Positions 38,778-46,969 of a stretch of 64,000 nt of DNA are shown here, one piece after another (the first letter of the stretch is position 1; each line of letters starts with the position of its first letter). The notes beneath the pieces were generated by a model. It searched no databases, was not told the origin of the DNA, and saw only the letters and a program-made list of their open reading frames with translations. The stretch is from Knoellia sp. S7-12 (GTDB lineage: Bacteria; Actinomycetota; Actinomycetes; Actinomycetales; Dermatophilaceae). A program made the translations under genes and the position numbers. The DNA lies in assembly GCF_040518285.1 (NCBI RefSeq), contig NZ_CP155449.1:1798001-1862000 (forward strand), in the 5' to 3' direction.

Positions 38778-39404
38778 GTGGCCACCCCTGAACAGACATC
38801 TGCGCTCGGACACGGAATCGTCCTCGTCCGAGGTGGTGCCGCCGCGTCGGCTCGCTGGGTTCGACGCGGCCTCGTGGCTGTGCGCGTCGTGCCGCTCGAG
38901 GGTTGGACCGGCGTCTACCTCGCAGAGGACCGCGCCCTGTCGGCCGCGCCCTACGACGTCGGTCTCGAGATCCTCGCCGCCCGTCGGGTGCCCACACGGC
39001 ACCGCCCCGCGATCGGACTGTTCGTCATCGACGGCTGCGCGGTGGTGACGGTTCAAGCGCGCGGATGGCGGCTCGAACAGCGGTGGATCGTGTGGGAGCC
39101 GGGCTCCGGCGTCCGACGCACGCCGGACCTCCCGGCGCTTCCAGCAGGTCTCATCATCGATGTTGCGCGCGCTCGTTCACGCACTTCGACGGCCGCGATC
39201 ACCGAACACTTCGCCGACACCCAGGGACAGCCGCTCGACGTCCTCGTGGGCCTCGTGCGCCTGCTCGGCCTGCCCGGTGAAGAGCTTCTGCTCGGAGGGG
39301 CTGACGAGTCCCACGAGCGCATCGACCCCAACCCTCGGTCGATCGCAGCCTTCGACGCGCTCGTTGCCGAGGAGGCAGCGCACCGCTCGGAGACGGAGCG
39401 ATGA
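38778..39404 (+). CDS. Unknown protein embedded in the his operon
   Basis: A 208-residue protein I do not recognise, with GTG start 2 bases after hisB and 4-base overlap with hisH, so it is firmly within the operon. Residues 20-55 read like a beta-rich strand pair ([20 protein letters not shown]), the middle has [14 protein letters not shown] and [11 protein letters not shown], and the C-terminal third is helical and acidic with [19 protein letters not shown]. No signal peptide or catalytic motif is evident. Position suggests a role tied to histidine synthesis or its regulation. Confidence 0.7.
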   Translation: MATPEQTSALGHGIVLVRGGAAASARWVRRGLVAVRVVPLEGWTGVYLAEDRALSAAPYDVGLEILAARRVPTRHRPAIGLFVIDGCAVVTVQARGWRLEQRWIVWEPGSGVRRTPDLPALPAGLIIDVARARSRTSTAAITEHFADTQGQPLDVLVGLVRLLGLPGEELLLGGADESHERIDPNPRSIAAFDALVAEEAAHRSETER

Positions 39405-40045
39405 CCGCTCGCCGGGTTGTCGTCCTCGACCACGGCAGCGGCAACGTCCACAGCGCGGTCCGAGCGCTGGAGCGGGTCGGCGCGCAGGTCGAACTGACCG
39501 CCGATCGACAGCGAGCCCTCGACAGTGACGGGCTGTTCCTGCCCGGCGTGGGCAACTTCCACGCCTGCGTCCGCGGGATGCGCGCGGCCGAAGCTCCGCG
39601 GATCGTCGACGTCCGCCTCTCGGGGGGTCGTCCCGTCCTCGGAGTCTGCGTCGGGATGCAGGCCCTCTTCGAGTCCTCGACCGAGCCCAGTGGCACGACC
39701 GAGGAGGGGCTGGCCGAGTGGCCCGGAACGGTCGAACGGCTGAAGGCACCGATCGTCCCGCACATGGGGTGGACCGAGGTCGATGTGCCTGACGGTTCGG
39801 CGCTCTTCGAGGGCGTCGAGTCCGAACGCTTCTATTTCGTGCACTCGTATGCCGTGCGCACCTGGACGCTTCCCGAACCCACCGGGGCGTTCGCGGTCGT
39901 CGCACCACGTGTCACCCACGCGACCCACGGCGAGCGCTTCGTCGCGGCCGTCGAGAACGGCCCCCTGTCAGCCACCCAGTTCCACCCCGAGAAGTCGGGC
40001 GACGCGGGACTGCACCTGCTCGAGAACTGGGTCAGCTCGCTCTGA
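39401..40045 (+). CDS. hisH: Imidazole glycerol phosphate synthase, glutamine amidotransferase subunit
   Basis: Supplies ammonia from glutamine to the cyclase HisF. The 214-residue class I amidotransferase has the nucleophile Cys83 in [10 protein letters not shown], the LPGVGNF oxyanion segment and the His-Glu pair in [10 protein letters not shown]. It overlaps the preceding unknown gene by 4 bases. HisF, its partner, is not found after priA in this window and must lie elsewhere. Confidence 0.95.
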   Translation: MTARRVVVLDHGSGNVHSAVRALERVGAQVELTADRQRALDSDGLFLPGVGNFHACVRGMRAAEAPRIVDVRLSGGRPVLGVCVGMQALFESSTEPSGTTEEGLAEWPGTVERLKAPIVPHMGWTEVDVPDGSALFEGVESERFYFVHSYAVRTWTLPEPTGAFAVVAPRVTHATHGERFVAAVENGPLSATQFHPEKSGDAGLHLLENWVSSL

Positions 40046-40111
40046 GCCGCACCACGTGAGATCGATGACTCCAGACCTGACCCAACCGATGACCTCAACA
40101 GTGAAGGTGCC

Positions 40112-40846
40112 ATGACCACCCCTCGCCTCCAGCTCCTGCCCGCCGTCGACGTCGCCGGGGGGCGGGCGGTCCAGCTCGTCCAGGGGGTCGCTGGCACCGG
40201 GGGTGAGTTCGGCGAGCCCGTCGAGGCCGCCATGCGCTGGCAGGAACAGGGCGCAGAGTGGTTGCACCTCGTCGACCTCGATGCCGCCTTCGGGCGCGGC
40301 AACAACGCTGACCTGCTCGCACAGATCGTCGGACGCCTCGACATCGACGTGGAAATGAGCGGCGGCATCCGGGACGCCGAGACCCTGGAGCGGGCTCTCG
40401 CGACCGGCTGTCGACGGGTCAACCTCGGCACCGCGGCGCTCGAGAACCCGGAATGGACGGCTGCGGCCATCGCCGAGCACGGTGACCGCATTGCCGTCGG
40501 GCTCGACGTGCGCGGCACGACCCTGGCAGCGCGCGGTTGGACCCAGGAGGGTGGCGACCTCTGGGAGACGCTCACGCGTCTCGACGCCGAAGGCTGCGCA
40601 CGCTACGTCGTCACCGACGTCAACAAGGACGGCATGCTCAAGGGCCCGAACCTCGACCTCCTGCGCGATGTCTGCGCGCGCACGGACCGGCCGGTCATCG
40701 CTTCCGGCGGGGTGTCGACCCTCGCGGACATCGAGGCCCTGCGAACCATGGTGGGAGACGGAGTCGAGGGAGCGATCGTCGGATCCGCGCTCTACCGCGA
40801 CGCCTTCACCCTCCCGGATGCGCTCGACGTCGCCGGCCGCCCATGA
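40112..40846 (+). CDS. priA: Bifunctional isomerase PriA (HisA/TrpF)
   Basis: TIM-barrel isomerase acting on ProFAR in histidine synthesis and, in actinobacteria, also on PRA in tryptophan synthesis. The 244-residue product has the catalytic Asp in [14 protein letters not shown], the second Asp in [12 protein letters not shown], and [10 protein letters not shown] and [11 protein letters not shown] phosphate loops. The dual role is known for this family and not visible as such; it would explain a missing trpF. GAAGGTG precedes the ATG. Its stop overlaps the next gene. Confidence 0.92.
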   Translation: MTTPRLQLLPAVDVAGGRAVQLVQGVAGTGGEFGEPVEAAMRWQEQGAEWLHLVDLDAAFGRGNNADLLAQIVGRLDIDVEMSGGIRDAETLERALATGCRRVNLGTAALENPEWTAAAIAEHGDRIAVGLDVRGTTLAARGWTQEGGDLWETLTRLDAEGCARYVVTDVNKDGMLKGPNLDLLRDVCARTDRPVIASGGVSTLADIEALRTMVGDGVEGAIVGSALYRDAFTLPDALDVAGRP

Positions 40847-41529
40847 CCCGGGATCTCGTCGTCACCGGCTTCGAGGGTGACGAGGGTGCTGCCGACCCAG
40901 CTGTCGTCGCGGCCCTGGACGCGGACGACCCGTCCGAGCTCATGCTCGCCCTGGCGTCCGCCCGGCTTCTCGTCCCGATCGTCACCGAACCGGTGGAGAC
41001 CGAGGTCAAGGATGGGCTGACGGTCGACAAGCAGACGGACATGGCGGCCGTGACTCTCGTGGCCCCAGACGGTGAACGCGCGCTCCCTGTCTTCACGAGC
41101 CTCGCGAGCATTGCCGCCTGGGATCCCGCCGCCCGCCCAGTGCCGGTGACGTCCGCGCGAGCTGCCCAGGCAGCGGTCAGCGAAAGATGCGACGTCATCG
41201 TCATCGACGTCGCTGGCCCCCAGACGTCGGTGCTGCGCCCCTCTATGGTGTGGGCCCTGGCTCAGGAACGTGAGTGGCTCATCCCGCACCTGGACCCCTT
41301 CGTCGCGAAGTCCGTAGCGGCCGCGCTCACCGAGGAGAGTGCCGTGCGGGGTCACCGGATTGAGGAGGGCGCGCCCGCCGGCCAAGGAATCCTCGGCCTC
41401 GTGCTCGAACTGACCGAGGGCCTCGAACCCGCCGAGATCCAGCACATCGCCACCCGGGTGGGGGAGCGGCTCGCCACCGACGGCGAACTCCGCGCCAGAA
41501 TCGACGGGCTCGCCTTCCGCATCACCTGA
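40843..41529 (+). CDS. SseB-family protein
   Basis: A 228-residue protein with two SseB-type halves: the first around [15 protein letters not shown] and [19 protein letters not shown], the second after residue 130 ([18 protein letters not shown]). The family is found next to priA in many actinobacteria, and its role is unknown. The ATG at 40843 overlaps the priA stop, so it is the last gene of the his operon. Confidence 0.85.
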   Translation: MTRDLVVTGFEGDEGAADPAVVAALDADDPSELMLALASARLLVPIVTEPVETEVKDGLTVDKQTDMAAVTLVAPDGERALPVFTSLASIAAWDPAARPVPVTSARAAQAAVSERCDVIVIDVAGPQTSVLRPSMVWALAQEREWLIPHLDPFVAKSVAAALTEESAVRGHRIEEGAPAGQGILGLVLELTEGLEPAEIQHIATRVGERLATDGELRARIDGLAFRIT

Positions 41530-41537
41530 CTTGAGAA

Positions 41538-41670
41538 GCCCCGTAGCGTCGTTCGGGACGTGCGTTCGACCGGAGGACTGCGCGCCCTGAGCACGGAGGC
41601 GACCCAATTCCGCAAGGGTGGGCGCGCAGTCCGGAGGGCGACTGAGTGCGTCTTGGACGACGCACGGGGC
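41538..41670. repeat. Nested inverted-repeat element between sseB and infC
   Basis: Outer arms 41538-41560 and 41649-41670 share GCCCCGT and GCGTCGT blocks with their complements; inner arms GGACTGCGCGCCC (41575-41587) and its exact complement (41620-41632) form a 13-bp stem around a 32-base loop. The result is a large cruciform-like structure just after the sseB stop, possibly terminator plus structured RNA. Confidence 0.6.
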
Positions 41671-41708
41671 GGGCAGACCACTCTGGTGAGCGGGCGGCAT
41701 ACGCCGAA

Positions 41709-42005
41709 TTGGTCTTGGGCCTGCCCGCTGCTAACCTTGTCCACGGACCGACTGGGTCCGCCATCTGCCAGATGATGAACCCAGTGCGCAAGAGAAGTTC
41801 GCTTCCACCCGCTGTGACCTCAGGTCGCCGGGTTCTCCATGTGACATCACGGCAGGAGTTTCTTGCTGTCGGTGTTCTCGTGGACGGATGTGAGGCTTCT
41901 CGTGCGCTGCGCGAGGAGCCCTTTCTCATTTCTGAGATGTGGCGGACTTGTCCCGGTGGCAGCACAGCATGAACTTGACCGTTCCCCGCTCAGAAGGAGA
42001 TCGAC
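41709..42005 (+). promoter_or_regulatory. infC promoter and long leader
   Basis: TTGGTC (41709-41714), 17 bases, then TAACCT (41732-41737) form the best sigma-70-type promoter in the gap. The resulting leader would be about 260 bases, with a GGACC/GGGTCC hairpin near its start and the ribosome site AGAAGGAG at 41992-41999. I find no convincing gene in this 297-base stretch. A long leader fits autoregulation of infC-rpmI-rplT, which is inference. Confidence 0.55.
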
Positions 42006-42953
42006 ATCAGCGAGCCTCGTATCAACGACCGCATCCGGGTTCCGGAAGTGCGGTTGGTTGGCCCCAACGGCGAGCAGGTCGGCATTGTCCGCGTCGAAGA
42101 TGCACTGCGTCTCGCGGCAGAGGCTGACCTCGACCTGGTCGAGGTGGCCCCGATGGCCAAGCCGCCGGTCGCCAAGCTCATGGACTTCGGCAAGTACAAG
42201 TACGAAGCCGCCATGAAGGCCCGAGAAGCGCGCAAGAACCAGGTCAACACGGTCATCAAGGAGATCAAGCTCCGACCCAAGATCGACCCGCACGACTACG
42301 CCACCAAGAAGGGTCACGTCGTCCGATTCCTGGGCGGCGGCGACAAGGTCAAGGTGACGATCATGTTCCGCGGCCGTGAGCAGTCTCGGCCCGAACTCGG
42401 CTACCGCCTCCTCCAGAAGCTTGCCGAGGACGTCATCGAGTTGGGCACCGTGGAGTCTGCGCCGAAGCAGGATGGTCGCAACATGATCATGGTGTTGGGC
42501 CCGACCAAGAAGAAGTCCGAGGCTCGCGCCGAGCAGCGTCGCAAGAAGGCCGATGATTCTGCGGACGCCACCCGGGCGGCCGCCCCTGAGCAGGATCAGC
42601 AGGTCGAGCTCGATGACGAGATCGCCGCGGCGATCGAGGCAGAGCAGCCCGTTGAGGTCGTCGAGGCCGAGCCCGTCGCCGAGGTCGAAAAGGTCGCGGA
42701 GTCCGAGCCGGTCGTCGAGTCCGAGCCGGTCGTCGAGTCCGAGCCGGTCGCCGAGGTCGAAAAGGTCGCGGAGTCCGAGCCGGTTGTCGAGTCCGAGCCG
42801 GTCGCCGAGGTCGAAAAGGTCGCCGAGTCCGAGCCGGTTGTCGAGGCCAAGCCGGTCGAGGCCAAGCCGGTTGACACGAAGCCCAAGGCCCCCTCGAAGC
42901 CCAAGGCCCCGACGAAGCCCAAGGCTCCGAAGAAGGCCGTTGCCGCCGAATAG
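42006..42953 (+). CDS. infC: Translation initiation factor IF-3 with repeat-rich C-terminal tail
   Basis: Prevents 30S-50S joining and checks the start codon. Translation very probably begins at the rare codon ATC at 42006: AAGGAG lies 6 bases upstream and the sequence ([17 protein letters not shown]) matches IF-3 N-termini, whereas the first ATG/GTG-type codon would cut off 14 conserved residues. Rare start codons allow IF-3 to repress itself. The usual IF-3 body (about 175 residues) ends near [10 protein letters not shown]; a further 125 residues follow, made of acidic [12 protein letters not shown] repeats and a basic Lys-Pro-Ala end. Confidence 0.93.
   Translation: MSEPRINDRIRVPEVRLVGPNGEQVGIVRVEDALRLAAEADLDLVEVAPMAKPPVAKLMDFGKYKYEAAMKAREARKNQVNTVIKEIKLRPKIDPHDYATKKGHVVRFLGGGDKVKVTIMFRGREQSRPELGYRLLQKLAEDVIELGTVESAPKQDGRNMIMVLGPTKKKSEARAEQRRKKADDSADATRAAAPEQDQQVELDDEIAAAIEAEQPVEVVEAEPVAEVEKVAESEPVVESEPVVESEPVAEVEKVAESEPVVESEPVAEVEKVAESEPVVEAKPVEAKPVDTKPKAPSKPKAPTKPKAPKKAVAAE
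42669..42848 (+). repeat. 54-base tandem repeat inside infC
   Basis: Three near-identical 54-base units (42669-42722, 42741-42794, 42795-42848) with an 18-base partial unit between the first two encode [18 protein letters not shown]. The repeats keep both DNA and protein identity, suggesting recent expansion by slippage or recombination. Confidence 0.9.
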
Positions 42954-43016
42954 GCGTCAGCCACAGATTTCACAGCAGCACCACTGCATCACCGACAGCG
43001 AAGGAGATCGGCAGCC

Positions 43017-43211
43017 ATGCCGAAGAACAAGACCCACAGCGGCACCAAGAAGCGCTTCCGCGTCACCGGTTCCGGCAAGGTCATGCGCGAGCAGGCCGGT
43101 CACGTCCACAAGTTCCACGAGAAGACCCCCCAGAAGGCCCGCGCCCTCAGCAAGGACGTTCTCGTGTCCAAGGCTGATGTCAAGAAGGTCAAGAAGCTTC
43201 TCGGCATCTGA
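43017..43211 (+). CDS. rpmI: Ribosomal protein bL35
   Basis: A 64-residue basic large-subunit protein with the family opening MPKNKTHSGTKKRFRVTG and the closing KKVKKLLGI. AAGGAG lies upstream of the ATG. It lies between infC and rplT, the universal order. Confidence 0.97.
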   Translation: MPKNKTHSGTKKRFRVTGSGKVMREQAGHVHKFHEKTPQKARALSKDVLVSKADVKKVKKLLGI

Positions 43212-43253
43212 GCCGGCACCCCCCAACGTCCAAGAACAGCAAGGAGTACTCAC

Positions 43254-43640
43254 GTGGCACGCGTGAAGCGGGCAGTAAATGCCCATAAGAAGCGCCGGGT
43301 CGTCCTCGAGCGCGCGAGCGGTTACCGCGGTCAGCGGTCCCGTCTCTACCGGAAGGCCAAGGAGCAGGTCACTCACTCCCTCGGCTACGCCTACCGCGAC
43401 CGTCGCGCCCGCAAGGGTGACTTCCGTCGTCTGTGGATCCAGCGCATCAACGCTGCGGCCCGCGCCAACGGCATGACCTACAACCGCCTCATCCAGGGTC
43501 TCAAGATCGCTGAGATCGAGGTTGACCGTCGCATGCTCGCCGAGCTCGCCGTCAACGACGAGGCGGCCTTCACGGCCCTCGTCGAGATTGCCAAGGCGAA
43601 CGTTCCGGCCCAGCCGGTCGTCGACAAGGCTGCCGTCTGA
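43254..43640 (+). CDS. rplT: Ribosomal protein bL20
   Basis: A 128-residue large-subunit protein essential for early 50S assembly. It starts at GTG ([15 protein letters not shown]) with AAGGAG upstream and contains [19 protein letters not shown] and the [20 protein letters not shown] block. A T-run terminator follows. Confidence 0.97.
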   Translation: MARVKRAVNAHKKRRVVLERASGYRGQRSRLYRKAKEQVTHSLGYAYRDRRARKGDFRRLWIQRINAAARANGMTYNRLIQGLKIAEIEVDRRMLAELAVNDEAAFTALVEIAKANVPAQPVVDKAAV

Positions 43641-43650
43641 GCCATCCCAA

Positions 43651-43672
43651 GGCGCACCCCTGCGTCTTTTTT
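43651..43672 (+). terminator. Intrinsic terminator after rplT
   Basis: GGCGCA-CCCC-TGCGTC stem-loop followed directly by TTTTTT, starting 10 bases after the rplT stop; the only classic T-run terminator in the window. Confidence 0.85.
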
Positions 43673-43689
43673 CAAGCGTCGGGAGAGCC

Positions 43690-44484
43690 GTGCTGACCAA
43701 CATCCGATCCGATCGGGTCAAGTCAGTGCGATCGCTCTCCCGGCGTTCGGCACGTGAGCGCACCGGTCGCTTCGTTGTCGACGGTCCGCAGGGTGTGCGC
43801 GAGGCGATCCGGTATGCCGCAGAGCGCGTCGATGACATCTATGTCACCTCCTCCGCGATCGAGCGTCACCAAGACCTCATCGCAGCTGCTCAGGACGCTG
43901 ACATCCACCTGCACGAGACCGACGACGCCGTCCTCGTCGCCATGTCGGACACCGAGTCCCCGCAAGGTCTGCTCGCCGTGGTGGCGGCGCAGAGCCACTC
44001 CCTCGAGGACGTGCTCGCGAGCCAGCCCCGACTGGTCGTCCTGCTGAGCAACGTGCGTGATCCAGGCAACGCCGGCACGGTCATCCGTGGCGCCGACGCT
44101 TTCGGTGCCGACGCCGTGCTCGTCACCGACGGCTCGGTCGACGTCCTGTCACCGAAGGTCGTCCGCTCGACCGCCGGCTCCTTGTTTCACCTCCCGGTCG
44201 TCACCGGCCTCGACGTCAACGAGACGTTGGTCGCGATGGCTGCACACGGCATACGCACCCTTGCTGCCGACGGAGTCGGCGAGACCCTGTTGCCCGACGT
44301 CGACCTCAGCCAGCCACACGCCTGGGTCATGGGCAACGAGGCCTGGGGCCTGCCCGCAGAGATCCGCGACCGGTGCACCGACGTGGTGCGCGTGCCGATC
44401 CACGAACGAGTCGAGTCGCTCAACCTCGCCATGGCTGCCACGATCTGCCTCGCAACGTCGGCGGGAGCGACGCGTCGGTTCTGA
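43690..44484 (+). CDS. TrmH/SpoU-family RNA 2'-O-methyltransferase
   Basis: Methylates a ribose in rRNA or tRNA with S-adenosylmethionine. The 264-residue product has an N-terminal substrate-binding domain (residues 1-100) and the SPOUT knot motifs NVRDPGNAGTVIRGADAFG, WVMGNEAWGLP and PIHERVESLNLAMAATI. The start is GTG at 43690, because VLTNIRSDRVKSVRSL is the family opening. It lies between rplT and the orphan kinase, as in Streptomyces. Confidence 0.93.
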   Translation: MLTNIRSDRVKSVRSLSRRSARERTGRFVVDGPQGVREAIRYAAERVDDIYVTSSAIERHQDLIAAAQDADIHLHETDDAVLVAMSDTESPQGLLAVVAAQSHSLEDVLASQPRLVVLLSNVRDPGNAGTVIRGADAFGADAVLVTDGSVDVLSPKVVRSTAGSLFHLPVVTGLDVNETLVAMAAHGIRTLAADGVGETLLPDVDLSQPHAWVMGNEAWGLPAEIRDRCTDVVRVPIHERVESLNLAMAATICLATSAGATRRF

Positions 44485-44515
44485 CGACTGCGCCCAGACG
44501 TGGTGGGATGGCGAC

Positions 44516-45601
44516 ATGGCTGCATCGCCCACGTCCGAATCCTTCTTGACCGTTCCGGTGTCATCCGCCTCGTCGGCGGCGCAGATGCTTCCCGACGGGC
44601 TCATCACTGCCGATGCGACGGGTGTGGTGGCTTCGGTGAACCATCGTGCTGAGCAGATCCTCGGTCGTCCAGCCGCGGAGCTGGTCGGGCACGACATCCG
44701 TGTCGTGCTCCCGCTCGAGACGCGCAATGGCGAATCGTGGTGGACCATCACCGATCCGTGGGGCGGGCTGAGCATTCGCACCGGCCACCGCGAGAAGCTC
44801 CTGCTGCTGCCGGACGGCACCGAACTGCTCATCACGGCGAAGTACCTCCGAGCGGGCAACGCCGGGCCTCTGGGCGCCATCCTGCTGGCCGTGCGTGATG
44901 CCGAGGCGCGTCGGCGCGCCGAGCACGACCATGCCGCGCTCATCTCGACCATCGCCCACGAGCTGCGATCGCCGTTGACCGGTGTCAAGGGATTCACGTC
45001 GACGCTGCTGCGACGGTGGGACCAGTTCACCGAGGAGCAACGCATCACGATGCTCGAGGCGATCGATGCCGACGCCGACCGGCTCACCAGACTCATCACG
45101 GATCTGCTCGACGTCTCGCGCATCGACACCGGGAAGCTACGCATCCACGAGATTCCCGTGCTGACCAACGCGATGCTGACTCGCCATGTCGAACGCGCTG
45201 TGGCGGCGGGGCACGACAGGGACGAATTCACCATCAGCGTCGAGGAGGGCGCCGAGGAGATCTATGCCGACAGCGACCGATTCGACCAGGTGATCTCGAA
45301 CCTCGTCGAGAACGCCATCCGGCACCGCGAGAGCAAGGTCGTCCTCTCTGCGAAGCCCTACACGGTCAACGGTCAGAGCGGAGTCGTCGTCAGCGTCGCT
45401 GACGACGGTCCCGGGATCCCGGCCGCACAGCGCCGCGCAGTCTTCGGCCGGTTCTGGCACGGTCCGAGTGGGACCGGCACTGGCTTGGGGCTCTACATCG
45501 TCAAGGGCATCGTCGAGGCCCACGGCGGTTGGGCCGAGATCGTGGACGCCGGTGAGGGTGGCGCGGTCGTCCGCGTCTTCCTGCCGGGCGAGCCGAGCTA
45601 G
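44516..45601 (+). CDS. Soluble PAS-domain histidine kinase (orphan)
   Basis: A 361-residue kinase without membrane segments or signal peptide. Residues 20-130 form a PAS domain (LPDGLITADATGVVASVN), followed by a HisKA segment with phospho-acceptor His in STIAHELRSPLTGVKGF and a HATPase with NLVENAIRH, VADDGPGIP and GTGLGLYIVKGIVEAHGG. No response regulator is encoded nearby. The same kinase position upstream of pheST is known in Streptomyces, so the linkage is conserved. TGGGAT lies 6 bases before the ATG as a possible -10. Confidence 0.9.
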   Translation: MAASPTSESFLTVPVSSASSAAQMLPDGLITADATGVVASVNHRAEQILGRPAAELVGHDIRVVLPLETRNGESWWTITDPWGGLSIRTGHREKLLLLPDGTELLITAKYLRAGNAGPLGAILLAVRDAEARRRAEHDHAALISTIAHELRSPLTGVKGFTSTLLRRWDQFTEEQRITMLEAIDADADRLTRLITDLLDVSRIDTGKLRIHEIPVLTNAMLTRHVERAVAAGHDRDEFTISVEEGAEEIYADSDRFDQVISNLVENAIRHRESKVVLSAKPYTVNGQSGVVVSVADDGPGIPAAQRRAVFGRFWHGPSGTGTGLGLYIVKGIVEAHGGWAEIVDAGEGGAVVRVFLPGEPS

Positions 45602-45630
45602 GCGGGCGAGCCGGGTGAGCCGGGTGAGCC
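45586..45630 (+). repeat. 9-base tandem repeats at the end of the kinase gene
   Basis: GGGYGAGCC is repeated in tandem (five units, the second degenerate and containing the kinase stop codon), running into the presumed promoter of the pheS leader. Confidence 0.75.
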
Positions 45631-45649
45631 GGGCGCTAGGCTGACTTCC

Positions 45650-45733
45650 ATGTCTCCCTCCTCGGCGTCGCGCACTCCCCGTGCCGTGCGCCGATTTACC
45701 GTGCCCTCGGGCCCGGTGACGCAGGCTGCCTGA
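45650..45733 (+). CDS. Short upstream ORF in the pheST leader, possible attenuator peptide
   Basis: A 27-residue ORF starts at ATG 7 bases after TAGGCT (45637-45642), the same -10 spacing as leaderless genes here. It holds one Phe codon, the rare TTT, within RRFTVPSG, and ends before pheS. Its 3' part lies in the left arm of an 11-bp hairpin. This looks like a leader peptide for ribosome-mediated control of phenylalanyl-tRNA synthetase, but with only one Phe codon the case is weak. Confidence 0.4.
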   Translation: MSPSSASRTPRAVRRFTVPSGPVTQAA

Positions 45734-45774
45734 TCGTTGGATCGGGGCGCAGCGTCCACGTCTGGCCCGGGGGC
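45703..45774 (+). promoter_or_regulatory. Possible pheST attenuator hairpin
   Basis: GCCCTCGGGCC (45703-45713) pairs with GGCCCGGGGGC (45764-45774) over 11 positions with one T-G pair. The left arm is within the 27-codon ORF, so ribosome position could control folding. No T run follows the right arm. Confidence 0.4.
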
Positions 45775-45862
45775 GCATGACCTCCCATGTATGTGAAGAC
45801 CCAGCCCGCAGGGCGTCGGCCCAAGGGGGCCAAAACCGTTGCCCGCGATGAGAGTGGAAGCC

Positions 45863-46969
45863 ATGTCTGGACCCAACACAAATTTCGACCCCGTGGAGGT
45901 GGCCGTGCTCGATCCGGAGGCCATTGCCGCCGCGGTGTCGGCCGCAGTGGATGCGATTGCCGAGGCGACCTCGCTGGACGACCTCAGGGCCCTGCGGCCC
46001 ACCCACACAGGCGACAAGTCGCCTCTCGCCCTGGCGAACCGCGAGATCGGCGCGCTGCCTCCGAGCGCCAAGGCCGAAGCCGGGAAGCGTGTCGGCCAGG
46101 CGCGCGGTCGCGTCAACCAGGCGTTCGCCGCTCGACAGGGTGAGCTCGAGGCCGAGCGCGATGAGCGTGTCCTCGTCGAGGAGACGCAGGACCTCAGCGT
46201 CCGCGTCTCCCGCCGTCCGGAGGGTGCCCGTCACCCGGTGAACCTGGTGTCCGAGCGAGTCGAGGACATCTTCGTGTCCATGGGTTGGGAGATTGCAGAA
46301 GGCCCCGAGATCGAGTCCGAGTGGCTGAACTTCGACGCTCTCAACATCGGTCCCGACCACCCTGCGCGACAGGAAGCGGACACCTTCTATGTTGCGCCGA
46401 CTGGTTCGGGGCTCGTCCTGCGGACGCACACGTCGCCCGTTCAGGTGCGCACAATGCTCGACCGTGAGCCGCCCATCTATGTCCTTTGCCCGGGCAAGAC
46501 ATTCCGGACGGACGACCTCGACGCGACCCACACACCCGTGTTCCACCAGTTCGAGGGTCTGGTCGTCGACGAGGGCATCACGATGGCGCACCTGCGCGGA
46601 ACGCTTGACGCCTTCGTGCAGCGGCTCTTCGGTGGACGCATCGTCACCCGACTGCGTCCCAACTACTTCCCCTTCACCGAGCCCAGCGCAGAGATCGACT
46701 GCCAGTGCTGGGTGTGTCTCGGAGGCTCGGAGGCTGACGTCAAGGCCTGCCGCTCCTGCGGTGGCACCGGCTGGATCGAACTCGGTGGCTCCGGGATGGT
46801 CAACCGACGTGTCCTGCGCAGCGCCGGCATCGACCCGGACCGCTACACCGGCTTCGCGTTCGGCCTCGGCATCGAGCGCTCGCTCATGCTTCGCCACGGA
46901 ATCGGTGACATGCACGACATCGTCGAGGGAGACGTTCGCTTCTCCCGCCAGTTCGGAATGGAGATCTGA
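45863..46969 (+). CDS. pheS: Phenylalanine-tRNA ligase alpha subunit
   Basis: Catalytic subunit of the heterotetrameric class II synthetase. The 368-residue product has an N-terminal coiled coil with a tRNA-contacting helix (KRVGQARGRVNQAF), then motif 2 in FRTDDLDATHTPVFHQFEGL and motif 3 in GFAFGLGIERSLML. A four-Cys segment (CWVCLGG, CRSCGG) is normal for many bacterial PheS. The ATG at 45863 is chosen from the family start and GGAAG upstream. Its stop overlaps pheT. Confidence 0.96.
   Translation: MSGPNTNFDPVEVAVLDPEAIAAAVSAAVDAIAEATSLDDLRALRPTHTGDKSPLALANREIGALPPSAKAEAGKRVGQARGRVNQAFAARQGELEAERDERVLVEETQDLSVRVSRRPEGARHPVNLVSERVEDIFVSMGWEIAEGPEIESEWLNFDALNIGPDHPARQEADTFYVAPTGSGLVLRTHTSPVQVRTMLDREPPIYVLCPGKTFRTDDLDATHTPVFHQFEGLVVDEGITMAHLRGTLDAFVQRLFGGRIVTRLRPNYFPFTEPSAEIDCQCWVCLGGSEADVKACRSCGGTGWIELGGSGMVNRRVLRSAGIDPDRYTGFAFGLGIERSLMLRHGIGDMHDIVEGDVRFSRQFGMEI

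Noticed and set aside
41646..41972. Plus-strand ORF of 108 codons in the infC leader
   Set aside because: No ribosome site, spans the presumed promoter and leader hairpins, composition not gene-like. Kept as leader instead.
42669..42848. Repeats in infC as a CRISPR array
   Set aside because: Units are contiguous, in frame and code for protein; there are no unique spacers or cas genes.
45640..45862. T-box riboswitch before pheS
   Set aside because: No T-box sequence of the AGGGTGGNACCGCG type and no specifier-loop pattern could be found.
45137..46915. Long minus-strand frame opposite the kinase and pheS
   Set aside because: Opposite two clear genes and Arg/Gly-rich without domains; typical third-position GC shadow.
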